This document shows, in pieces, positions 8,840 through 11,317 of a DNA stretch of 11,317 nt (its first letter is position 1; each line of letters begins with the position of its first letter). Source of the stretch: Actinomycetota bacterium (GTDB lineage Bacteria; Actinomycetota; Actinomycetes; Nanopelagicales; Nanopelagicaceae); the NCBI GenBank assembly GCA_005777515.1, contig SXMA01000001.1, positions 1 to 11,317 on the forward strand. The letters run 5' to 3'. The notes under the pieces were generated by a model. The model did no database searches and had not been told where the DNA came from. It worked only from the letters and a program-made list of their open reading frames with translations. A program made the translations under genes and the position numbers.

Positions 8840-10753
8840 TCAAGAACGCTCAATTATTTCACCTGTTGAGGTATCAACGAAGTAGCCAGAAGCTGAATTA
8901 GCCAGACCAGCGAGAATGCTTTCAGCGCTCTTAGGCCCAATTCCTGGAAGTGCTGATATCTCCTCAAGGCTTGCTTTGCTAAGAGCTGCAATAGATCCAA
9001 AGTGTTCCAATAAGACTGCCCGTCTAACCTCACCCAAATTATCGATTTCATCAAGAAGTGATTCCAGCATTAATTTAGAGCGCTTTGAGCGATGGAAAGT
9101 GACTGCAAATCTATGGGCTTCGTCGCGAATTCTCTGCACTAAATAAAGAGCCTCGCTATGTCGATCAAGGATTACTGGATAGCTCTGATCAGCAAACCAA
9201 ATCTCTTCAAGTCTTTTTGCAAGTCCTACCAAGGCAATATCTGTAATTCCAAGTTCAGCAAAGGCCCTGGCAGCAGCGTTGACCTGTCCCTTGCCTCCGT
9301 CAACAATTACTAGCTGTGGCGGATAGGCGAACTTGGGCCGTGGCCCTCCGCTTAGCTCTATCTCCGATAGATCTAAATCCTTCTCTGCCAGATATCTCTT
9401 GAAGCGTCTAGTAATAACATGATGCATAGCCCTTGTATCATCAAACTTTTCTTTGTCATCGATTCCAAAGCGACGATACTCGCTCTTTTTAGCCTGTCCA
9501 TCTTCAAATACGACCATTGATGCAACAACAGAGGTTCCTTGGATATTTGAAATGTCAAAGCATTCAATTCTTAGTGGAAGCTCTTCTAAATTGAGCGCAC
9601 TTGCTAAATCCTCCAGCGCTCGCCCACTAACTCCAGCATCATTTGCTCGCTTACTTAAAAACTGAATTAAAGCTTGGTTAGCATTTCGCTTAACCATATC
9701 CAGTATCTCACTCTTCTCGCCACGTTCTGGCTTCTTGATAGTTACTTTATATCCAGCTCTCTCTGAAAGATATTCTGCAAGAGCGCTTCCATCAATTTCT
9801 TGATTGACTAATATGTCCTTGCCAATTTCAAAATCTTGATAAACGCGGTTGATGCAAGCCTCAAGCAGTGAGGAGTCCTCTGGCAGGTTTGCTAAATCGA
9901 TCATCCAAGAGCGCGAGCTAATTACGCGCCCTGCCCTAACTCTAAATATTGAGATTGCAGCATGGGTAATATCTTGATGGATTGCGATGAAGTCAGAGAA
10001 GATGGAGTCAGATAGAGCGCTATCTGTTGACTCACTTGCCCGCTCTAGCGCCTCTAGTTGATCTCGCAATTTTCCGGCTCTTTCAAACTCCTCTGCTCTT
10101 GCAGCCTCAGCCATCTGATCACGAAGAGCTTGATTGATATCAGTTGAACCATCAGAGATGAATTCACTTAGGCGCTGAGCAAGTATTCGGTGATCGCTTT
10201 CGGTAATTCGATCTACACATGGAGCGGCGCACTTTCCGATATCCCCTAGTAGGCAAGGACGCTTAGCTCGCTGAGCTCTTTCAAAATTGCTATTTGAACA
10301 CGATCTGACTGGAAAGAGCTTCAGGAGAACATCAAATGTTGAGCGAAGCGCCCAGGCATGAGTGAAGGGGCCAAAGTAGGCGACACCTTTCTGTTTTGCT
10401 CTTCTTGTTATTAGTAGACGTGGGTATTTCTCAGCCATCGTAAGGGCTAAATATGGATAACTCTTGTCATCTTTAAACTGCACATTGAAGGCAGGGTTCT
10501 CCTCTTTAATCCAGGTAAATTCCAATTGAAGCGCCTCAACCTCACTTCTTACCAGCGTCCAATCAACTCTGTTTGCAGAACGGATCATTCGATACGTTTT
10601 CTCGCCAACGTTTTTCTGAAAGTAGGAATTGATTCGATTCTTTAGTGATCGAGCTTTTCCTACATAGATTACTTCGTCTTTTTCATTAAAGAAGCGATAG
10701 ACCCCAGGTTCATCAGGAACATTCTCTGGGCGATATGAAGCAGGATCTGTCAT
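8840..10753 (-). CDS. uvrC: Excinuclease ABC subunit C (UvrC)
   Basis: UvrC is the nuclease of nucleotide excision repair and cuts the damaged strand on both sides of the lesion after UvrA/UvrB loading. The 637-residue protein is full length. The N-terminal GIY-YIG domain (GVY 17-19, YVG 30-32, likely catalytic E78) makes the 3' cut. Four cysteines, C152, C167, C175 and C179, match the spacing of the iron-sulphur ligands known in E. coli UvrC. The UVR motif that contacts UvrB is at about 206-240. The RNase H-like domain for the 5' cut has D400, D485 and H547 as its probable triad. A C-terminal double helix-hairpin-helix ends with SALPGIGPKSAESIL. ATG 10753 lies 2 bp after the uvrA stop, so the two repair genes are probably co-expressed. 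Confidence 0.97.
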   Translation of the reverse strand: MTDPASYRPENVPDEPGVYRFFNEKDEVIYVGKARSLKNRINSYFQKNVGEKTYRMIRSANRVDWTLVRSEVEALQLEFTWIKEENPAFNVQFKDDKSYPYLALTMAEKYPRLLITRRAKQKGVAYFGPFTHAWALRSTFDVLLKLFPVRSCSNSNFERAQRAKRPCLLGDIGKCAAPCVDRITESDHRILAQRLSEFISDGSTDINQALRDQMAEAARAEEFERAGKLRDQLEALERASESTDSALSDSIFSDFIAIHQDITHAAISIFRVRAGRVISSRSWMIDLANLPEDSSLLEACINRVYQDFEIGKDILVNQEIDGSALAEYLSERAGYKVTIKKPERGEKSEILDMVKRNANQALIQFLSKRANDAGVSGRALEDLASALNLEELPLRIECFDISNIQGTSVVASMVVFEDGQAKKSEYRRFGIDDKEKFDDTRAMHHVITRRFKRYLAEKDLDLSEIELSGGPRPKFAYPPQLVIVDGGKGQVNAAARAFAELGITDIALVGLAKRLEEIWFADQSYPVILDRHSEALYLVQRIRDEAHRFAVTFHRSKRSKLMLESLLDEIDNLGEVRRAVLLEHFGSIAALSKASLEEISALPGIGPKSAESILAGLANSASGYFVDTSTGEIIERS

Positions 10754-10755
10754 AG

Positions 10756-11317
10756 CTACTTCTTTAGAGTTTCGCGGAGGAACTTTCCGGTATAGCTGGT
10801 AGAAACCTTTGCGATTGCCTCTGGAACTCCTTCAGCAACGATGCTTCCTCCCCCAGATCCGCCCTCTGGTCCTAGGTCAATAATCCAGTCGGCACACTTA
10901 ATGACATCCATATTATGCTCAATAACAACAACAGTATTTCCAGTATCAACTAGTCTTTGAAGAACGCCAAGAAGTTTTCTTACATCTTCAAAGTGCAGTC
11001 CAGTAGTTGGCTCATCAAGTACATATATTGTTCGCCCCGTTGATCGGCGTTGTAGCTCAGTTGAAAGTTTGACTCTCTGCGCCTCTCCTCCCGAAAGAGT
11101 TGGCGCGGATTGACCAAGTCGGACATAGCCAAGGCCCACATCGCAGAGCGTCTTTAGATAGCGATGAATGGCAGGAATTGATTCAAAGAAGTCTTGAGCC
11201 TTCTCAATTGGCATATCAAGAACTTCAGCAATTGTCTTGCCTTTGTAATGAACCTCTAAAGTTTCTCGGTTGTATCTAGCGCCATGGCAGACTTCGCAGG
11301 GCACATAAACATCCGGC
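10756..11317 (-). CDS. uvrA: Excinuclease ABC subunit A (UvrA), C-terminal part; 5' end outside window
   Basis: UvrA is the damage-sensing ABC ATPase that loads UvrB on DNA. The frame is open to the right edge, so about 186 C-terminal residues are seen out of the usual 940-970. They begin [12 protein letters not shown], the first CxxC half of the zinc module, followed by [22 protein letters not shown]. The second nucleotide-binding domain is closed by the ABC signature [15 protein letters not shown], Walker B with its glutamate in [12 protein letters not shown], and the H-loop [11 protein letters not shown]. The C-terminus [15 protein letters not shown] is typical. A GTG at 11304 is internal, since it sits inside the zinc motif. 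The stop is 2 bp before uvrC. UvrB is not in the window. Confidence 0.97.
   Translation of the reverse strand, partial: PDVYVPCEVCHGARYNRETLEVHYKGKTIAEVLDMPIEKAQDFFESIPAIHRYLKTLCDVGLGYVRLGQSAPTLSGGEAQRVKLSTELQRRSTGRTIYVLDEPTTGLHFEDVRKLLGVLQRLVDTGNTVVVIEHNMDVIKCADWIIDLGPEGGSGGGSIVAEGVPEAIAKVSTSYTGKFLRETLKK

Overview
The window is a stretch of conserved chromosomal housekeeping DNA from an actinobacterium. WhiA and RbpA are actinobacterial-type proteins, and the gene order uvrA-uvrC-rapZ-yvcK-whiA-gap-pgk-tpiA-secG-rbpA facing tal-pgi is the one familiar from actinomycetes. The DNA is AT-leaning for that phylum (roughly mid-40s % G+C by eye, not counted) and the genes are packed with overlaps and very short spacers. 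Together these suggest a streamlined, low-GC freshwater lineage of the acI / Nanopelagicales type. That placement is inference; the phylum is secure.

Layout. Positions 1-2186 on the + strand hold the 3' two thirds of a transaldolase gene (tal) and a complete glucose-6-phosphate isomerase gene (pgi), joined by an ATGA stop/start overlap. Everything else is on the - strand. Read in the direction of transcription from the right edge, it runs: 3' end of uvrA, uvrC, rapZ, yvcK, whiA, a 132-bp gap, then gap, pgk, tpiA, secG and rbpA. pgi and rbpA converge and overlap by 4 bp, with no terminator between them.

Functions. tal and pgi handle sugar-phosphate interconversion between the pentose phosphate pathway and upper glycolysis. 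gap, pgk and tpiA form the triose-phosphate section of glycolysis. uvrA and uvrC belong to nucleotide excision repair. rapZ, yvcK and whiA are the conserved trio linking nucleotide or metabolite sensing, cell-envelope carbon flow and cell division or sporulation control. secG is a subunit of the protein-export channel, and rbpA is an RNA polymerase/sigma-factor activator.

No mobile element, CRISPR array, RNA gene or defence system is visible, and I found no undescribed system. The points most worth a second look are the absence of zwf-opcA-pgl from its usual place between pgi and rbpA, the relation of the overlapping tal-pgi pair to natural Tal-Pgi fusion proteins, the interlocked pgi/rbpA stop codons on a short palindrome, and the TTG starts embedded in TTGA overlaps.
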